Assembly (NCBI RefSeq): GCF_014203855.1
Contig: NZ_JACHJV010000001.1
Span: 4,712,001-4,776,000, forward strand
Origin: Kitasatospora kifunensis
Lineage (GTDB): Bacteria > Actinomycetota > Actinomycetes > Streptomycetales > Streptomycetaceae
Direction of reading: 5' to 3'
Length of the DNA stretch: 64,000 bases
How positions within the stretch are numbered: the first letter of the stretch is position 1; every line of letters begins with the position of its first letter. Both the position numbers and the translations under genes were made by a program. This document shows, piece after piece, positions 41,139 through 50,078 of the stretch. The notes beneath the pieces were generated by a model. It made no database searches, was not told where the DNA came from, and saw only the letters and a program-made list of their open reading frames with translations.

Positions 41139-41996
41139 GTGCACCGCCAGCACAACGGACTGAGGACGGCCGTTCTCCTCGGTGGACTGTCGGCACTGAT
41201 CCTGGTGATCGGCGGCATCTTCGGACGGACCGGCCTGCTGATCGCCCTGCTGGTCGCCCTGGCCACCAACGGCTACGCGTACTGGAACAGCGACAAGCTC
41301 GCCCTGCGCGCCATGCGGGCCCGCCCGGTGAGCGAGATCGAGGCCCCGGTCCTGTACCGGATCGTCCGCGAGCTCTCCACCTGCGCACGCCAGCCGATGC
41401 CCCGCCTCTACCTCTCGCCGACCGAGGCCCCCAACGCCTTCGCGACCGGACGCAATCCGCGCAACGCCGCCGTCTGCTGCACCGACGGCATCCTGCGCCT
41501 GCTGGACGAGCGAGAGCTGCGCGGGGTGCTGGGCCATGAGCTGAGCCACGTCTACAACCGCGACATCCTGATCTCCTCGGTGGCCGGAGCGCTGGCCTCG
41601 GTGATCATGTTCCTGGTGAATTTCGCCTGGCTGATCCCGTTCGGCCGCAGTGAGGACGACGACGGACCCGGGCTTTTCGGCATCCTCGCCATCATGATCC
41701 TGGGCCCGCTCGCCGCCACCATGATCCAGCTGGCCGTCAGCCGCTCCCGGGAGTACCAGGCCGACGCCGACGGCGCCCGGATCACCGGTGACCCGCTGGC
41801 CCTGGCGAGTGCCCTGCGCAAGCTGGAGACCGGCACCCAGCGCCTGCCGCTGCCCCCCGAGCCGCAGCTGCAGACCGCCAGCCACATGATGATCGCCAGC
41901 CCGTTCCGCCGCGGCGACTCCGGCACCCGACTCTTCTCCACCCACCCGCCGATGGCCGAGCGGATCGCCCGGCTGGAGCGGCTGGCGGGCCGTTGA
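41139..41996 (+). CDS. htpX: HtpX-family membrane zinc metalloprotease
   Basis: M48 peptidase for membrane protein quality control. Two N-terminal helices (RTAVLLGGLSALILVIGGIFG and LLIALLVALATNGYAYWN) are followed by a cytosolic zinc site HELSH (133-137) in LGHELSHVYNRDILISS, two more helices, and the third ligand Glu in SREYQADADG. 285 aa. GTG 41139 has GGAGGGG 5 bases upstream; the earlier ATG at 41097 lies ahead of that site. It follows nuoN, an order I recall in other streptomycetes. The stop codon is the first base of a large inverted repeat. Confidence 0.93.
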   Translation: MHRQHNGLRTAVLLGGLSALILVIGGIFGRTGLLIALLVALATNGYAYWNSDKLALRAMRARPVSEIEAPVLYRIVRELSTCARQPMPRLYLSPTEAPNAFATGRNPRNAAVCCTDGILRLLDERELRGVLGHELSHVYNRDILISSVAGALASVIMFLVNFAWLIPFGRSEDDDGPGLFGILAIMILGPLAATMIQLAVSRSREYQADADGARITGDPLALASALRKLETGTQRLPLPPEPQLQTASHMMIASPFRRGDSGTRLFSTHPPMAERIARLERLAGR

Positions 41997-42087
41997 GAGG
42001 GTCCGCCAGTAGGGGGCCGGCGTCGCGACGCCCGGGCTGTCGCCCGGACGCCGCTCCTTCATCCGGCCCCCTACTGGCGGACCCTCT
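41996..42087 (+). terminator. 25-bp perfect inverted repeat after htpX
   Basis: The arms 41996-42020 and 42063-42087 are exact reverse complements. The 42-base centre holds further pairing (CGTCGCGACG and a CCCGGG/CCCGG-type stem), so a branched structure is possible. It begins at the last base of the htpX stop codon and ends about 40 bases before yciI. Confidence 0.75.
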
Positions 42088-42128
42088 AGCCTGGCCTTGA
42101 CCGACCCTCGGCAACAGGGAGCACGCCC

Positions 42129-42425
42129 ATGTTCATCGTGACCATGACCTACACCGCCCCGCTGGAGCAGGTGGACGCCCTGCTGGCGGAGCACGTGGCG
42201 TGGCTGGAGCGGAACTACGCGGCCGGCCGTTTCCTGGCCTCCGGGCGGCAGGTGCCCCGGGTGGGCGGCGTGATCCTGGCGCGGGCCGAGAGCCGGGAGG
42301 AACTGCTCGCGGTGCTCGCCGAGGACCCGTTCCAGAAGGCGGGGGTGGCGCAGCTCCAGCTCACCGAGTTCCTGCCGACCATGACCTCGCCCGAACTGGA
42401 GTCGCTGCGGGTGACCTTGGGCTGA
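42129..42425 (+). CDS. YciI-family protein
   Basis: A 98-residue ferredoxin-fold protein. MFIVTMTYTAPLEQVDALLAEHVAWLERNYAAGRFLASGR and EELLAVLAEDPFQKAGVAQLQLTEFLPT match the YciI/muconolactone-isomerase-like family, including the conserved His in EHVAWL and Asp in EDPF. A dehydrochlorinase-like activity has been seen in one relative; in general the function is unknown. Alone between the htpX terminator and the PHP gene. Confidence 0.88.
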   Translation: MFIVTMTYTAPLEQVDALLAEHVAWLERNYAAGRFLASGRQVPRVGGVILARAESREELLAVLAEDPFQKAGVAQLQLTEFLPTMTSPELESLRVTLG

Positions 42426-42596
42426 CCGGGCCTCAGGGGGTTGGCCGTACCGGCCGAGCGTCAACTGATTGCCCGTTGGTCCCACCTCGTCCGCATGCCG
42501 ATCGCTCGGGCGTAACCGGCGCGGGAAGGGGGCGGATGAGCGGGTCGGCACGGACGCGCCGAAGCCGGCCCGACCCGACACCCGGGAGGACCCACC

Positions 42597-44219
42597 GTGT
42601 GCGAGAACGACAACTGCCGCCGGCCCGACCCTGAAGCCGACCTCGACCCGGCCTTCGACCCCGCTGACGATCCGGGCCCGGACCGCCGCGCGCTGCTGCG
42701 CACCGGCCTGCTCGCCGGTGCGGCCACCGCGCTGACCCTGGCCCCGATCTCCTTCGCCGCCGCCGACACCCCCGCCCCCGTCAGCGGCACCGACAGCCGG
42801 ACCATCACCGGCCATCTCGACACCGGCGCCGCCGACTTCGTCTATCTGCCCGTCGAGGTGCCGGACGGCGTGCGGCAACTCGCCGTCTCGTACAGCTACG
42901 ACAAGCCCGCCGTCCCCGCCGGTGTGCCGGGCAACTCCTGCGACGTCGGCGTCTTCGACCAGCGCGGCACCGAGTTGGGCGGCGAGGGCTTCCGCGGCTG
43001 GTCCGGCGGGTTCCGGACCTCGTTCGCGATCAGCAACGGCGAGGCCACCCCGGGCTACCTGCCCGGGCCCGTCGAGGCGGGCACCTGGCACGTCGTCCTG
43101 GGCCCGTACCAGGTGGCGCCGCAGGGCCTCGACTACCAGGTCCAGGTGACCTTGACCTACGGCGAGCCCGGTGCGGCCTTCACCCCGAACTACCCGCCCG
43201 ACCGGGCCAAGGGGCGAGGTCGGGCCTGGTACCGCGGCGACTGCCACCTGCACACCGTCTACTCGGACGGCCACCGGCTGCCGACCGAGGTGGCCGCCGG
43301 AGCCCGCGCGGCCGGGCTGGACTTCATGGTCAGCACCGACCACAACACCTCGGCCTCGCACGGCATCTGGGGTCCGCTGGCCGGCCCCGACCTGCTGATC
43401 ATCACCGGCGAGGAGGTCACCACCCGCAACGGTCACTGGCTCGCGCTCGGGCTGCCGCCCGGCCGGTGGATCGACTGGCGCTACCGGGCCAGGGACAACG
43501 CCTACCCCCGGTTCGCCCGCGAGGTGCACCGGGTCGGCGGCCTGGTGGTGCCCGCGCACCCGTACTGCCCGTACATCGCCTGCCAGTGGAAGTTCGGCTA
43601 CCAGGGCGCGGACGCCGTCGAGGTGTGGAACGGTCCCTGGACCTACGACGACGAGTCCGCGGTGGACAGTTGGGACTCCCAGCTGGCCGAGGCCGTCCGG
43701 ACCGGGCGGCCCTGGCTGCCGGCGATGGGCAACAGTGACGCGCACAGCGTTCCGCAGGTGATCGGCTCGCCGCACAACGTGGTGCTGGCCGACGACCTGA
43801 GCCGTGATCAGATCCTGGCCGGGTTGCGGGCGGGCCGCAGCTGGCTGGCCGAGTCCGCTGCCGTGCAGCTCGACTTCACCGCCACCGGGCACGGGCGCCA
43901 GGCGGGCATCGGCGAGCGGCTGACCGTCCCGCTGGACGCACCGGTGGACGTCAAGGTCACCGTCGCTGGGGTGCCGAACGGCACGGTCCGCCTGGTGACC
44001 GACGAGGGGCAGTTGCATCAGGAGTCGCTGCCCGCGAGCGGCGCCGGCACCGTGCTCTGGCGCACCACCGCCTCGCTGGCCGGCTACGTCAGGGCCGAGG
44101 TCCGCCACCCGCTGGCGGACGGTACGCCGGGTCAGGGCAACACCATGGGTGCCGCGCTGCCCTGGGGGCCGATGGCGGCGCTGACCAACCCGATACTGCT
44201 CTCGGCGGACGGCAGTTGA
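42597..44219 (+). CDS. exported CehA/McbA-family PHP-domain metallohydrolase
   Basis: A twin-arginine-like signal (DRRALLRTGLLAGAATALTLAP, Arg30-Arg31) is followed by a beta-rich N-terminal domain and a PHP metallo-phosphoesterase domain. Metal-binding motifs are YRGDCHLHTVYSDGHR, MVSTDHNTSASHG, ITGEEVTT, VPAHPYCPY and MGNSDAHS. CehA of this family is a carbaryl hydrolase, but most members are uncharacterised, so the substrate is open. 540 aa. GTG 42597 has GGAGGA 6 bases upstream. It ends 7 bases from the convergent MASE1 gene. Confidence 0.88.
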   Translation: MCENDNCRRPDPEADLDPAFDPADDPGPDRRALLRTGLLAGAATALTLAPISFAAADTPAPVSGTDSRTITGHLDTGAADFVYLPVEVPDGVRQLAVSYSYDKPAVPAGVPGNSCDVGVFDQRGTELGGEGFRGWSGGFRTSFAISNGEATPGYLPGPVEAGTWHVVLGPYQVAPQGLDYQVQVTLTYGEPGAAFTPNYPPDRAKGRGRAWYRGDCHLHTVYSDGHRLPTEVAAGARAAGLDFMVSTDHNTSASHGIWGPLAGPDLLIITGEEVTTRNGHWLALGLPPGRWIDWRYRARDNAYPRFAREVHRVGGLVVPAHPYCPYIACQWKFGYQGADAVEVWNGPWTYDDESAVDSWDSQLAEAVRTGRPWLPAMGNSDAHSVPQVIGSPHNVVLADDLSRDQILAGLRAGRSWLAESAAVQLDFTATGHGRQAGIGERLTVPLDAPVDVKVTVAGVPNGTVRLVTDEGQLHQESLPASGAGTVLWRTTASLAGYVRAEVRHPLADGTPGQGNTMGAALPWGPMAALTNPILLSADGS

Positions 44220-44226
44220 CCTGTCG

Positions 44227-45231
44227 TCAGAGCCTGGGCCGGCCGTCATCCTCGGGGTGCGGCCAGCCCGGGCCGCCTTCGCCCGGCGCGAGCCTGGCCA
44301 CCACCTCGGTCAGCCCCAGGCAGGCCAGCTCGATCCTGCGGTACATCGACTGCTGCTCGGCGATGATCGCCGACAGCAGCAGGCCGGTCAGCGCGCTCGC
44401 GCCGTTGAGCGCCTGCAGGATCACCATGGTCTGCAGCACGTCGCGCTGGGCGAAGGGCCCGCGGTGGGCGGTGGCCGCGGTGATGGCGAGCACCGAGACC
44501 AGCAGCACGCACGGTGCCGCGCCGATCAGCTGGAAGCGCAGTGCGGCCCAGATGAGCAGCGGGAAGACCAGGAAGAGCAGGCTCAGGTGGGTGTTGGTGA
44601 CGGCCAGCGTGACCAGCACGGTGCCGGCCAGCAGAACCACCGGTTCGATCAGGTCGAAGGGCCCGGCGTCCTCGGGAAGGCGGAACCGGTACAGCGCCAG
44701 CAGCAGCGGCGCGCACACCAGGACGCCCATCGCATCGCCCGTCCACCAGGCCGACCAGGCCGACCAGAAGTCGTCGGCCGGCACCGAGTCGGCCAACCGC
44801 AGCAGGCCCACGCCCACCGTGGCGCTGACCAGCATGCCGCCCGCTCCGAGGAAGACCAGGGCCAGGCCGTCACGCAGCCGGTCCAGCTCGCTGCGGAAAC
44901 CGGTGGCGCGCAGCAGCAGGTAGGCGACGATCGGGGCCGCGGTGTTGCCCGCCATGATCCCGAAGGAGGCCGGGTGCAGCGGCCCGATGGCGGTGACCAC
45001 CGCGACGGCGCCCAGCGCGATGCCCGGCCAGATGCGCAGGCCGAGCAGGAGCAGGCAGGTCAGCGCGATGCCGGTGGGCGGCCAGAGCGGGGTGACCTTG
45101 GCGCCGGCGACCACGATCTGCTGGATCAGCCCGAGCTGCCCGGCCACGAAGTAGGCCGCCGCGACGGCGAGCACCCGCAGGACCGCCGCGAGGGGACGCC
45201 GGAGGTCCTGGTTTCGGGTCACAGAAGTCAT
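44227..45231 (-). CDS. MASE1-domain integral membrane protein
   Basis: Eight or so helices make up a MASE1 sensory module (residues about 15-290: VLAVAAAYFVAGQLGLIQ, KVTPLWPPTGIALTCLLLLG, FGIMAGNTAAPIVAYLLL, WWTGDAMGVLVCAPLLLALYRF). A short coiled stretch (IIAEQQSMYRRIELACLGL) follows, and the protein then ends without an output domain. MASE1 is normally fused to a PP2C, GGDEF or kinase domain. Here the PP2C is encoded by the gene directly upstream in the same direction, so the two probably act together. Start ATG 45231 is uncertain; GTG 45267 is also possible. 334 aa. Confidence 0.85.
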   Translation of the reverse strand: MTSVTRNQDLRRPLAAVLRVLAVAAAYFVAGQLGLIQQIVVAGAKVTPLWPPTGIALTCLLLLGLRIWPGIALGAVAVVTAIGPLHPASFGIMAGNTAAPIVAYLLLRATGFRSELDRLRDGLALVFLGAGGMLVSATVGVGLLRLADSVPADDFWSAWSAWWTGDAMGVLVCAPLLLALYRFRLPEDAGPFDLIEPVVLLAGTVLVTLAVTNTHLSLLFLVFPLLIWAALRFQLIGAAPCVLLVSVLAITAATAHRGPFAQRDVLQTMVILQALNGASALTGLLLSAIIAEQQSMYRRIELACLGLTEVVARLAPGEGGPGWPHPEDDGRPRL

Positions 45232-45304
45232 CAGACAACGCCGGGCGGGCGCCGGCGGCCGTGACACGCGCGAGCGCCCACCGGCCGGCTAAGAGCGACC
45301 GGGC

Positions 45305-46129
45305 TCAGGCCGGCGGCCTGTCGTGGCGCAGCACCAGGACGGCGGCGTCGTCCGCGTGCCCGGTCAGGTCCGCCACCTTGATCACCGCGGCGGCCAGTTC
45401 GGCCGGCTCGGCGTGCACGCCCGCCCGGGTCACCCGGGCCACCTCGTCCAGGCCCGCGGTGATCGGGAACGCCGGACCCTCGATCACCCCGTCGGTGACC
45501 AGCACGAACGCGCAGGAGGCCGGCAGCACCCGACGGGTGACGGGATAGGACTCTTCCGCCAGCACGCCCAGTGGCAGGCCGCCCTCGTCCTCGCCCAGGC
45601 CCCAGCGGCCGTCCGGGGTGGCCCAGACCCAGGGCACGTGGCCGGCCCGGGCGTGGGACAGCTCCCGGGTGGCCGGGTCGAAGCGCAGGAAGCTGCAGGT
45701 GGCGAAGAGCCGGGTGTCCATCGAGAGCAGCAGGTCGTTGGCCCGGCTGAGCACCTGGCCCGGGTCGGCGGCGGTGGCCGCAACCGCCCGCAGGCCGATC
45801 CTGACCTGCCCCATGAAGGCGGCCGCCTCGACGTCGTGGCCCTGCACGTCGCCGATCGAGAAGGCGAGCGAGCCGTCCGGCAGCGGGAAGCCGTCGTACC
45901 AGTCGCCGCCGATGTTCAGGCCGTGCCGGGCGGGCGCGTACCGGGCGGCGGCCCGCAGGCCGGGCAGCTCGGGCAGCTCGGCGGGCAGCAGCTCGCGCTG
46001 CAGCGCCTCGGCCAGCTCGACCCGGGCCTTCTGCAGCTCCGCACGTTCCAGCGCCTGCTGGGTGAGCCGGCCGAGCTCGGTCAGCAGCTCGTCGGCACTC
46101 GCGTGACGAGGGGGGCGGCGTCGGGTCAT
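45305..46129 (-). CDS. SpoIIE/RsbU-type PP2C protein phosphatase
   Basis: An N-terminal coiled segment (ELLTELGRLTQQALERAELQKARVELAEALQRELLP) precedes a PP2C_SIG domain with GGDWYDGFPLPDGSLAFSIGDVQGHDVEAA, ANDLLLSMDTRLFATCSFL, SHARAGHVPWVW, LVTDGVIEG and DDAAVLVLRHD. The metal-binding Asp residues (WYD, GDVQGH, TDG, DDAA) are all kept, so it should be active. Such phosphatases usually dephosphorylate anti-anti-sigma factors. No sensor domain is present in the protein itself; the MASE1 gene follows 73 bases downstream. 274 aa. Confidence 0.9.
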   Translation of the reverse strand: MTRRRPPRHASADELLTELGRLTQQALERAELQKARVELAEALQRELLPAELPELPGLRAAARYAPARHGLNIGGDWYDGFPLPDGSLAFSIGDVQGHDVEAAAFMGQVRIGLRAVAATAADPGQVLSRANDLLLSMDTRLFATCSFLRFDPATRELSHARAGHVPWVWATPDGRWGLGEDEGGLPLGVLAEESYPVTRRVLPASCAFVLVTDGVIEGPAFPITAGLDEVARVTRAGVHAEPAELAAAVIKVADLTGHADDAAVLVLRHDRPPA

Positions 46130-46236
46130 CGACCCTCCGAGTGCTGCGTCGGTGAGGTGCTGCTTTCTTCCGGGCCGGCAGGCGATGGGCGGGCGGTGTG
46201 CAGGCTCATCCTATTTCCGTGCCGCAAGCCGTGCGT

Positions 46237-46266
46237 GGTGGGCGCTGGAAACCCCAGGCGCCCACC
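46237..46266 (-). terminator. hairpin after the LCP gene
   Basis: GGTGGGCGCTGG (46237-46248) pairs with CCAGGCGCCCACC (46254-46266) with a single bulged base and a 5-nt loop. It lies just downstream of the LCP stop on the minus strand. Confidence 0.55.
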
Positions 46267-46287
46267 TCTCCTACGACGGCGAAGCGC

Positions 46288-47919
46288 TCAGTTCACGCAG
46301 GGAATGCCGCCCATCTTGACCGGGGGCCCCTGCATCGGCAGGTCGGCCGCCGGATCGGCCGTGGAACTGGCGGACGCGCTCGGGGCCCCGGCGGCCGGGG
46401 GTGCGGTGGCGGGGGCGCCGGGCGGCGTGTAGCCGGTGCCCAGCACCACCTCGATGTGACCGGCCGCGACCGCGGAGGAGGCGGTGGCGCTCACCCCGTA
46501 CCGGGCGGCGGCCGCGTCCGCGCCGTCCTTGGCCCCCACGCCGTAGGTCACCGTGACGTCCTTCGGGTGGCTACTGGCCTCCCCGACGCGCCCGGCCTTG
46601 AAGCCCATGGCCACCAGCGCCTTGGACTCGTTCCCGGCCGCGCCGGTGACGGTGGAGGCGTTGAAGACGTCCACCGTGCCGCTCGCCTTGGCGGGCGCGG
46701 ACGGGGCCGGGGCACTGCTCGCCACGGGGCTCGCGCTGTTCGCGACGGGCGAGGCCGTGGCGGAGTCGGTGGGGGCCGGGGCCGGGTCGTGGCCGAACAG
46801 GGTCTGGACGATCTGCTTGATCTGCACCGGGTTGACCTTGTTGACGTCCTCGCCGCCGATGGTCGCGAACCCGGCGATCGGCAGCGTGTTGAACTCGACG
46901 TTGCCGCCGGTCAGGTTGGGCGCCTGCTGGGCGAAGTCCAGGATGTTCCACTGGTCGTCGATGACGACGTCCTTCTTCACCACGTTGAAGAGGTTCTGCA
47001 TCTTGCCCAGGTCGCTGAAGACGCCCTCCTGCTTGAGCTTGTACTCGGCGGAGGAGATGAAGGCCTGCTGGCGGTGGGTGCGGTCGAGGTCGCCGCCCGG
47101 CAGGTTGTGGCGCTGGCGCACGAAGGCCAGCGCCTGGGAGGCGTTGAGGGTGTTGATGCCGGCCTGGCCCGAGAAGCCGGAGCCCTGGCCGGTCTCGGCC
47201 GGGTCGCTGGTGGCCTTGTTCAGGCAGACCTGGATCGGGCCCAGGGCCTGCGCGATGTCGTAGAAGCCGAGCAGGTTGACCTCGGCGAAGTGGTCGATCG
47301 GGATGCCGAGGAAGTTCTGCACGGTGGCCAGGGTGGCCGCCCGGCCCGCCTCGCGGCTCTGCTGCTCCTCCTGCGCCTTGGAGAGGCCCTTGTTCGCCAA
47401 CTTGGCGTCGGCGGCGGCCTTGGCGATGCCGTAGGCCTCCTTGATCTTGTGCATCTTGCCGTCCGCGCCCTCGGTCTGCACGTAGTCGTCGCGCGGGATG
47501 GACAGCGCGGTGACCTTGCCGCCGTTGGCCGGGATGTGCAGCACGATCAGCGTGTTGGTGTTGTAGCCGCCGATGTCGCTGGAGCCGGCGTTCAGCTCGT
47601 CCTGGACGAACTGCTTGGGCAGGTCGTTGCCGTTCATGTCCTTGCGGCTGTCCAGGCCGATCAACAGGATGTTGACCGAGCTGTCCAGGTGCGGGGGAGC
47701 GGACTTCTTGACGGCGCTCAGCGCGGTGGAGGTGGTCAACCCGGTGGTCAGCGAGGTGTAGGCGTACCAGGCGAAGCCGCTGCTGCCGAGCACCGCGAGG
47801 GAGAGCGTGCAGGCGATGGTGCGGCCGGCCACGACCAGCGGCGACCTGCGGGGGCCGCCGGCCGCGGGGGCCTGCCGGCGGGCCGAGCGGCCCCGGTCGG
47901 ACGGGGAGTGGTCAGCCAC
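46288..47919 (-). CDS. LytR-CpsA-Psr family protein with LytR_C domain
   Basis: LCP enzymes transfer lipid-linked teichoic acid or other glycopolymers onto peptidoglycan. After a cytoplasmic head and one helix (TIACTLSLAVLGSSGFAWYAYT), the LCP domain carries NILLIGLDSRKD, NTNTLIVLHIP, VTALSIPRDDYV and ALAFVRQRHNLPGGDLDRTHRQQ, including the conserved Arg/Asp residues. A Ser/Pro-rich linker then leads to a LytR_C domain (VDVFNASTVTGAAGNESKALVAMGFKAG). 543 aa. It overlaps the upstream small membrane-protein gene by 8 bases. Confidence 0.92.
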   Translation of the reverse strand: MADHSPSDRGRSARRQAPAAGGPRRSPLVVAGRTIACTLSLAVLGSSGFAWYAYTSLTTGLTTSTALSAVKKSAPPHLDSSVNILLIGLDSRKDMNGNDLPKQFVQDELNAGSSDIGGYNTNTLIVLHIPANGGKVTALSIPRDDYVQTEGADGKMHKIKEAYGIAKAAADAKLANKGLSKAQEEQQSREAGRAATLATVQNFLGIPIDHFAEVNLLGFYDIAQALGPIQVCLNKATSDPAETGQGSGFSGQAGINTLNASQALAFVRQRHNLPGGDLDRTHRQQAFISSAEYKLKQEGVFSDLGKMQNLFNVVKKDVVIDDQWNILDFAQQAPNLTGGNVEFNTLPIAGFATIGGEDVNKVNPVQIKQIVQTLFGHDPAPAPTDSATASPVANSASPVASSAPAPSAPAKASGTVDVFNASTVTGAAGNESKALVAMGFKAGRVGEASSHPKDVTVTYGVGAKDGADAAAARYGVSATASSAVAAGHIEVVLGTGYTPPGAPATAPPAAGAPSASASSTADPAADLPMQGPPVKMGGIPCVN

Positions 47920-48538
47920 GGCGGTTCCTCTTCTCCAGGGCGATGCGGATCAGGACGACGGCCAGCGCGGTGCCGATCGAGGCGGCCATCACCGGGAAGC
48001 CGTGCACCAGCCAGCGCACGGATCCGGTGGCCAGCGCCTTGGAGCCGTTGTACTTGGCGGAGTCGCCGAGCATCTCGGCGCCGGCCCAGGCGGCCAGGAC
48101 GACCGGCGGCGGCGCCGGCAGCACCCACCACCAGCCCGCGCGGCTGGCCAGTGCGGCGGCGCCCGCGGTGCCGAGAACGGCGCAGCAGGCGAAGATCAGG
48201 CCCAGCCCCGGGCGGGTCAGCTCGTCGGCCAGCGCGCCGGCCAGCGGCAGGCCGATCAGCAGCAGGGCGACCACGCCGCGGTGCCGGGAGGGCTCGGCGG
48301 CCTGCGGCGACCGGCGTCGACGGTTGGGGGCGGGCTCGGCGCGGCGCCGGCGGGTGGCGGGCGGCGGTGGCTGTTGCCGCCCGGTGGCCAGGTGCCGGGC
48401 GGGCGGCTGTGGGGCGGGTGGTTGCGAGGAAGGTGGCTGCGGGGCGTGCGTGGACGCGGACGGTTGCCACCGTGGCTCTGGCCCGTCCGGCCACGGGGCT
48501 ATGTCACCGTCGGGCCGATCGGCCCACTCTTCTGCCAC
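47912..48538 (-). CDS. small membrane protein upstream of the LCP gene (DUF6542-like)
   Basis: A Pro/Gln/Arg-rich N-terminal half of about 100 residues is followed by four membrane helices (GVVALLLIGLPLAGALADEL, LGLIFACCAVLGTAGAAAL, WWWVLPAPPPVVLAAWAGAEML, FPVMAASIGTALAVVLIRIAL). I believe the membrane part belongs to DUF6542, which often sits next to LCP genes, but the function is unknown. GTG 48538 is chosen because a GAGGGAG ribosome site lies upstream; the frame extends 43 residues further. It is translationally coupled to the LCP gene. Confidence 0.75.
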   Translation of the reverse strand: MAEEWADRPDGDIAPWPDGPEPRWQPSASTHAPQPPSSQPPAPQPPARHLATGRQQPPPPATRRRRAEPAPNRRRRSPQAAEPSRHRGVVALLLIGLPLAGALADELTRPGLGLIFACCAVLGTAGAAALASRAGWWWVLPAPPPVVLAAWAGAEMLGDSAKYNGSKALATGSVRWLVHGFPVMAASIGTALAVVLIRIALEKRNRRG

Positions 48539-48715
48539 CTGCTCCGCACTCCCTCGCTGGTTGCTCGGTTGCGCAATGTAGCAAGTGTTCCTTTGAGGTT
48601 CATAAGTGGCCACCTGGCAGCGATTCCTGGCGGCGCGCGGCCGTTGCCGCGTGCCGCCGGGGCCCACCGCCGCGCGCTGATCCGACGCGAATTGTCAGAC
48701 AGGCCCTAGGTGCAC

Positions 48716-50062
48716 CTAGAGCGCCGCCTCCGCGCCGGGCTCCAGGGTGAACTCGCCGTCGTCGGCGTCGTAGTCGTACAGCTCGCCGTACCGGCCCCAG
48801 TCGATCGCGATGTCCAGTTGGCGCCGGGCGTCCTCGGCGTCGTAGCCGCGGCGCAGCAGGTCGAGGAAGAGGTCCTCGCGCAGTTTGTGCCCGTCGGTGG
48901 CGGCCAGCGCCTGCACGACGGCGCGCACCAGCGGGGCCCGGCGGGCCGCGTTGCGGGCGAAGAGCTGCTTGCTGGTGAGGATGTCGGCGGCGGTGAACTC
49001 ACGCCCTGCGTCGGTGATCGCGATCCGGGCGCGGGCGGTGCCGGCGAAGCCGAGCAGGACGGCGGCGTCGACCAGTGGCAGCAGGTCGTCGACCTCGAAG
49101 TTCAGCTCGTCCGCGATCTCCGCCAGACCCTCCTCGCCGCCGAAGGAGAGCAGGATTTCCAGCAGACCGGCCAGCCCGCCGACGCTGGCCACCGGCAGCG
49201 GCGTGGTGATCGGGGTGGCGTTGGTGGGCACCGCCACCGCCTCGGGCGCGGCCGGCGCCTCGCGCTCCTCGCGGCCGGTGAGGATGCCGTAGACGGTGTC
49301 GACCAGCGCCTCGAACTGCGGGGTGCGCCGGTCACGCGGTCGCGCCAGGTCGACGGGCAGCTCGGCCCTGATCCGGCCGGGGTTGGAGGAGAGCACCAGG
49401 ATCCGGTCGGCCAGCAGCACCGCCTCCTCGATGTTGTGGGTGACGATCAGGATCGATTTCACCGGTGCCTCGTGGCCCTCCCACAGGCCCACCAGTTCGG
49501 AGCGCAGGTTCTCGGCGGTGAGCACGTCGAGTGCGGAGAACGGCTCGTCCATGAAGAGCGCGTCCGGCTCCACCACCAGCGCGCGGGCGAAGCCGACCCG
49601 CTGGCGCATGCCGCCGGACAGCTCCTTGGGGTAGGCGCCCTCGAAGCCGTCCAGGCCGATCAGGTCGATCGCCTTGAGTGCCCGCTCGCGGCGCTCCTCG
49701 GCGCTCACGCCGCGCGCCTGCAGGCTCAGCTCCACGTTCTGCTGGACCGTCAGCCACGGCAGCAGGGCGAAGGACTGGAAGACCATCGCCACCCCGGGGT
49801 TGGCGGCGGTCAGCGGTGTGCCGCGGTAGGAGACGGTGCCCGAGGAGGGCGCGATCAGCCCGGCCAGGCAGCGCAGCAGGGTCGACTTGCCCGAGCCCGA
49901 CTTGCCGAGCAGCGCGACGATCTCCCCCTCGGTCAGCCGCAGGGCGATGTCGTCCAGTACCGGCAGCGCGCGGCCGTCAGGGGTGCTGAAGGTCTTGGTG
50001 ACGCCATCGGCCTCGACGATCGTGGCGCGGGCGGCATACGGGGGGCGGATGGCCGTGGTCAT
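48716..50062 (-). CDS. ABC transporter ATPase, nitrate/sulfonate/bicarbonate type, with AAA-associated C-terminal domain
   Basis: The ABC domain has Walker A GKSGSGKST, Q-loop VFQSFALLPWLTV, signature LSGGMRQRVGFARAL, Walker B ALFMDEPFSALD and switch VTHNIEEA. After about residue 285 an extra domain of about 160 residues (LLEILLSFGGEEGLAEIADELNFEVDDLLPLVDAA) matches the AAA-associated winged-helix-like domain found in some transporters of this class. Probably a regulatory domain. 448 aa. It follows the fused permease by 16 bases. No substrate-binding protein gene is in the operon. Confidence 0.92.
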   Translation of the reverse strand: MTTAIRPPYAARATIVEADGVTKTFSTPDGRALPVLDDIALRLTEGEIVALLGKSGSGKSTLLRCLAGLIAPSSGTVSYRGTPLTAANPGVAMVFQSFALLPWLTVQQNVELSLQARGVSAEERRERALKAIDLIGLDGFEGAYPKELSGGMRQRVGFARALVVEPDALFMDEPFSALDVLTAENLRSELVGLWEGHEAPVKSILIVTHNIEEAVLLADRILVLSSNPGRIRAELPVDLARPRDRRTPQFEALVDTVYGILTGREEREAPAAPEAVAVPTNATPITTPLPVASVGGLAGLLEILLSFGGEEGLAEIADELNFEVDDLLPLVDAAVLLGFAGTARARIAITDAGREFTAADILTSKQLFARNAARRAPLVRAVVQALAATDGHKLREDLFLDLLRRGYDAEDARRQLDIAIDWGRYGELYDYDADDGEFTLEPGAEAAL

Positions 50063-50078
50063 GCTCGGTCAGCTCCAG

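Noticed and set aside
48706..48719. Palindrome CTAGGTGCACCTAG at the end of the ABC ATPase gene
   Set aside because: A perfect but short palindrome that overlaps the stop codon; it is too small to call a terminator or operator with confidence.
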